Assembly: GCA_016284975.1 (NCBI GenBank)
Contig: JAEEPV010000116.1
Location: 1 to 9,192 of the forward strand
Reading direction: 5' to 3'
Length of the DNA stretch: 9,192 bases
Source: Solobacterium sp.
GTDB lineage: Bacteria > Bacillota_I > Bacilli_A > Erysipelotrichales > Erysipelotrichaceae
Shown here: positions 6,162-9,192 of the stretch, one piece after another
Layout of the letters: every line of letters begins with the position of its first letter
Numbering within the stretch: the first letter of the stretch is position 1
The notes under the pieces: generated by a model
The model's database searches: none
The model's input: the letters and a program-made list of their open reading frames with translations, nothing else
What the model was told of the DNA's origin: nothing
Translations under genes and position numbers: made by a program

Positions 6162-7514
6162 TCATGCCTTCTGATAATATTTCCGCTTTTCTTCATACAT
6201 TGCATTATCTGCTTTCTGAAACGCTTCCCGAAGCGGAACGGTTCCGTCATTCCAGAATTCTCCGACCGCAATTGAGATCTGTTCATCGTTTTCCTGGATC
6301 TGGCGCATCGCTTCCGCCTTCTGCTTGAGAGTCTTCTCTGAGACATTCCGCAGAATAACGATAAACTCATCTCCGCCGGAACGGTAAATAGTTCCCGGAT
6401 CGAATACCTGCTTCATCCGTTCTGCTGCCCGTACAATATACTGATCACCGACCGCATGGCCTTCTTCATCATTTACCTTCTTCAGTCCGTTGACATCCAT
6501 GTTTACGATGCCATAGGGGAAAGCAGGCTTCATTTTCTTCAGTTCTTCGATGTTTTCCAGCATTGCCCGCCGGCTTCCAACTCCTGTCAGTGCGTCGGTA
6601 TGACTCATGGCATCCAGTTTGTCCATCAGATAATGATTGGACAGTTCTGTTCCGATAAAGTGTGACATCAGTTCTGCGAGTTCCTTGAGCTCAAATACCT
6701 TTTCAACATCAAAATTGATGGCATAAAGATAGCCAATGATCTGTTTTCCGCGTTTCAGGGGAATCAGAAGCAGGGTTTTGACATAATATTCCCGCATCGA
6801 GGAAACCCATACCGGATTGCGTTTTTCCAGTGCATCCATTTCATACGGATTCGTCACGATGACATCGTTGGATACCCCGATCATCGGTTCCCACGTCTTT
6901 ACAAGCTCATAGGGAATCGTTCCGTCATGCTGGTCATCTCTTCGGATATTCTCCATCCGGATACTTTCCGCAACGGTCGTGACTTCTTTCTTTTCATCAT
7001 CGATCGTCAGAATCCGGCATGAATCCGCACCGGCGATTTCCCGGATATCTTTCGTTACCGCCTTCAGGTTTTCCTCAAACTGGTCCGAATGCGTCAATGC
7101 CACACAGCATTTGATGATCGATGCGGCAGATTCAATGGAAGCTTCCGCCATCCGGTCATCTTCTGCCTGCTTTGTCTTTTCAAACAAAAACAGACAGTAT
7201 CCGACTGTTTCGCTTTCCTTCTGCAGCGGCAGCATCTGCTGATCGATCCAGCCGTCAAACGCTGCGGTTTCTACATATGCATGCATACGCCGGCCGAAGT
7301 GCGCAGCCTGAAAACAATAGTTTTCAAACTTCACGTCTTTCGGCACCAGTTCTTCATACGGCATGTCATCATACACCGAAGGCCCCATGATTTCTTTATA
7401 GGGCTGATTGGTGCGATGGATCCAGATTCTGCCGCAGATCCCTTCAGGAAGCTTTTCAACTTTCAGTACCGCACATGGTATTGCAAATGTATCCACAAAG
7501 GACTGATATTCCAT
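6162..7514 (-). CDS. Diguanylate cyclase: N-terminal PAS-like and GAF-like sensory domains plus GGDEF
   Basis: The product is 450 aa with no membrane segment, so it is cytoplasmic. Residues 1-112 look like a PAS-type sensor (WIHRTNQPYKEI, then DGWIDQQMLPL). Residues about 120-295 form a GAF-like domain. The GGDEF domain covers about 300-450: DALTGVGSRR (307-316), NMDVNGLKKVND (338-349), EGHAVGD (351-357), SGGDEFIVIL (379-388) and ADNAMYEEK at the end. The signature and metal/GTP-binding residues are intact, so synthesis of cyclic di-GMP from GTP is expected. The RxxD inhibitory site is absent: Phe and Gly occupy the Arg and Asp positions before GGDEF, suggesting no product feedback through that site. 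AAAGGGG (7520-7526) lies 5 nt before the ATG. The gene has its own promoter and terminator. Confidence 0.92.
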   Translation of the reverse strand: MEYQSFVDTFAIPCAVLKVEKLPEGICGRIWIHRTNQPYKEIMGPSVYDDMPYEELVPKDVKFENYCFQAAHFGRRMHAYVETAAFDGWIDQQMLPLQKESETVGYCLFLFEKTKQAEDDRMAEASIESAASIIKCCVALTHSDQFEENLKAVTKDIREIAGADSCRILTIDDEKKEVTTVAESIRMENIRRDDQHDGTIPYELVKTWEPMIGVSNDVIVTNPYEMDALEKRNPVWVSSMREYYVKTLLLIPLKRGKQIIGYLYAINFDVEKVFELKELAELMSHFIGTELSNHYLMDKLDAMSHTDALTGVGSRRAMLENIEELKKMKPAFPYGIVNMDVNGLKKVNDEEGHAVGDQYIVRAAERMKQVFDPGTIYRSGGDEFIVILRNVSEKTLKQKAEAMRQIQENDEQISIAVGEFWNDGTVPLREAFQKADNAMYEEKRKYYQKA

Positions 7515-7561
7515 CCGGTCCCCTTTCTTTTCAGTAATTGCAGACGCTGTAACTATTTTAA

Positions 7562-7590
7562 ATTATATGAAATTCATTCTTTCCTGTCTG
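7562..7590 (-). promoter_or_regulatory. Promoter of the GGDEF gene
   Basis: On the minus strand, CAGACA (7585-7590) is followed by a 17-nt spacer and a perfect TATAAT (7562-7567). The -35 begins only 2 nt past the stop codon of the zinc-ribbon gene. Transcription would start near 7555, giving a leader of about 40 nt with the AAAGGGG ribosome site. No hairpin terminator separates the two genes, so read-through from upstream may also feed this gene. Confidence 0.55.
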
Positions 7591-7592
7591 CC

Positions 7593-9192
7593 TTAATATC
7601 CAAACGCTGTCAGCCAGCATATGATACCGAAGCAGAGAATCCCAAACCATACACCAAAACAGACCGGCGGCACAAACAGCCCGTGAAGGACAATCTTCGC
7701 AGTTTCTTTCACCGCGTCCGGATCCGGCTTTTTACGGTACCGTTTCTTCGAACCGTCTTCCAGAATCCGGTAGATCCATGGCCGCTCATATAGTTCAATT
7801 CGTCCAAATTTCAACAGGTAGATCGGTATGACCGGCACCATGATGCAGAACCATACCGCAGAGCCGGAAAGATTAAGCTTTTTAAAATCAAACCCGTTGA
7901 GAAACAACGCGATGATCACCGGAAGAAACAGTACGACCGCAGCCAGAATGACCATTTCCGCAAGGCGGGGAGCGGACGTAAACTTCAGCATAACCGGCTG
8001 TTCTTTTCCCTCTATTGTTTCATAGAATACCGGCGGCACTGTCTCACGCTTTATCGGCTGCGGATCCTTTACGAGTGTTCCGTCCACCCGGCGCAGCGGC
8101 CGGTTATCCGTTGTCAGTATTCTATGGCCGGCAGATTCCCGGAAATCCACCTTTACCGTATCGCTGTAGGCACACAGGGTCACGATCAGCGTAAAGAATG
8201 CCAGCAGCATTGTAATCAGAACTGCCGTTTCCATCGGCATGCCAAATAACCGGAATCCGGCAAACACGACCATACTGATGATCAGTGTCGCAAGGATTGC
8301 CTTCACCCACCAGGGAAGGAAATAATAATGCGATTCCTTTTCCGCCCGGACACTGACCTTTCCGGTCTGTCCGTTAACTGCGGCCATCGACATTCCGTCT
8401 TTCACATAATAGACAGGCAACAGCACCGGCATCCGCATGATGGATTCCGTACTGGTACTGACATCTACCGCCGCGGTTTCCAGCGTCTTCTGCACAACCG
8501 GACGATAGCTGCTGCTGACTTCTTCATCCACTCTTCCTTCCAGCGCTTTTGGATCGATATCCGTTACTTTTACCCGCTGGCCGGCGACATAACCAAAATC
8601 AAATTCCTTCAGCTCATCTTTTTCAAACGGCTCCATACCATCCAGCAGAAGATTATCCAGCTGTCTGGAACCATTTACGAAAATATCATCCACATAGCCT
8701 TCGCAGTAATAGTCCCGGCTGCCGCCGTCACTGCGGCTGACAATGGAACTCACCGGACCCCGGATCAGTTCATACGGCAGATAAAAACCCTGCAGCTTAT
8801 CGATCTTATTCTTAAGATGTTTTGCCTCGGTACGGATCACGTTTTTCCCGCACCATTCGCGCAGACAGTTCTGTGCTTCTTCTTTTGTGATCCGAAACGG
8901 AATGATCATTTCCGGCAGGTCATCGGATACGAGATAGGTCTTTCGTACAAGCGCAGCTCCGCAGAACGCGCAGTCGGAAACCGCTTCATCTTCTTCCACT
9001 ACGATTTTCGCCCCGCAGCCCGGGCATTCGGCGCTGATCAGATGGTACTTTTCCGCTTCCCGTTTTATGCGGGACTTCAGAATACTGCGGAATCCTTTTT
9101 TCTGCGCAATCGCTTCTTCGATCTCCGCATGGCCGCCGCAGTAGGAACAGAGATACTGATGTTTTATGATGTCATATTTTGCCGGTGCACCG
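7593..9192 (-). CDS. Zinc-ribbon (TFIIB-type) multi-pass membrane protein, N-terminus outside window
   Basis: The frame stays open to the right edge, giving 532 visible residues. An internal GTG at 8997-8999 is not the true start because the upstream codons continue with zinc-ribbon sequence. Numbering from the window edge, CSYC (15-18) is probably half of a ribbon completed outside. CPGC (56-59) and CAFC (74-77) make a full four-Cys zinc ribbon. IIPFRITKEEA (96-106), GFYLPYEL (about 135-142) and VNGQTGKV (272-279) match motifs of Firmicute 'TFIIB-type zinc ribbon-containing' proteins. About five membrane helices follow (roughly 293-316, 320-341, 411-432, 443-460 and 503-530). The biochemical role of this family is not known. 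The ribbons should lie in the cytoplasm; helix topology is inferred. Confidence 0.82.
   Translation of the reverse strand, partial: GAPAKYDIIKHQYLCSYCGGHAEIEEAIAQKKGFRSILKSRIKREAEKYHLISAECPGCGAKIVVEEDEAVSDCAFCGAALVRKTYLVSDDLPEMIIPFRITKEEAQNCLREWCGKNVIRTEAKHLKNKIDKLQGFYLPYELIRGPVSSIVSRSDGGSRDYYCEGYVDDIFVNGSRQLDNLLLDGMEPFEKDELKEFDFGYVAGQRVKVTDIDPKALEGRVDEEVSSSYRPVVQKTLETAAVDVSTSTESIMRMPVLLPVYYVKDGMSMAAVNGQTGKVSVRAEKESHYYFLPWWVKAILATLIISMVVFAGFRLFGMPMETAVLITMLLAFFTLIVTLCAYSDTVKVDFRESAGHRILTTDNRPLRRVDGTLVKDPQPIKRETVPPVFYETIEGKEQPVMLKFTSAPRLAEMVILAAVVLFLPVIIALFLNGFDFKKLNLSGSAVWFCIMVPVIPIYLLKFGRIELYERPWIYRILEDGSKKRYRKKPDPDAVKETAKIVLHGLFVPPVCFGVWFGILCFGIICWLTAFGY

Overview
The window looks like a chromosomal segment of a low-to-moderate GC Firmicute. 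The style suggests a gut-type Erysipelotrichaceae relative, but that is inferred from protein families and not proven. Pointers are Gram-positive type Shine-Dalgarno sequences (AGGAGAGG, AAAGGAG, AAAGGGG), a secreted CHAP-type protein with a YGGWSNCTW core, a SpoIIE/RsbU-type phosphatase, and a zinc-ribbon membrane protein of a kind common in Firmicutes. No rRNA, tRNA, CRISPR array, insertion sequence or phage gene was seen.

Layout from left to right. (1) Positions 1-207, minus strand: the first 69 codons of a secreted CHAP-like protein, cut by the window edge. (2) 208-510: a gene-poor gap holding a promoter for the CHAP-like gene, a weak terminator and several competing short ORFs. (3) 511-1161, minus: a seven-helix membrane protein resembling DUF6962. 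(4) 1162-1408: a divergent regulatory gap. (5) 1409-3124, plus: a membrane-anchored SpoIIE-family protein phosphatase, the only confident plus-strand gene. (6) 3141-3160: a perfect palindrome acting as terminator between convergent genes. (7) 3197-6055, minus: a tight three-gene operon transcribed in the order PatB/MalY-type PLP enzyme, TrpF-like TIM barrel, PfkB sugar kinase. The first junction is a 4-nt ATGA overlap and the second has a 1-nt gap. (8) 6162-7514, minus: a PAS/GAF-like plus GGDEF diguanylate cyclase with its own promoter and terminator. (9) 7593 to the right edge, minus: a large zinc-ribbon, five-helix membrane protein whose N-terminus lies outside the window.

How the genes fit together. 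The three-gene operon is the most distinctive part. Its TIM barrel keeps TrpF hallmarks (the phosphate-binding AGGL loop, an LILDS aspartate and a G-x-THDW segment) but lacks the N-terminal catalytic cysteine and is not in a trp operon. Together with a sugar kinase and a carbon-sulfur-lyase-type PLP enzyme it suggests a small catabolic or salvage pathway for a phosphorylated sugar conjugate. The substrate is unknown. The SpoIIE phosphatase and the GGDEF protein are two independent signalling proteins. Neither has an obvious partner (anti-sigma factor, STAS protein or c-di-GMP effector) inside the window.
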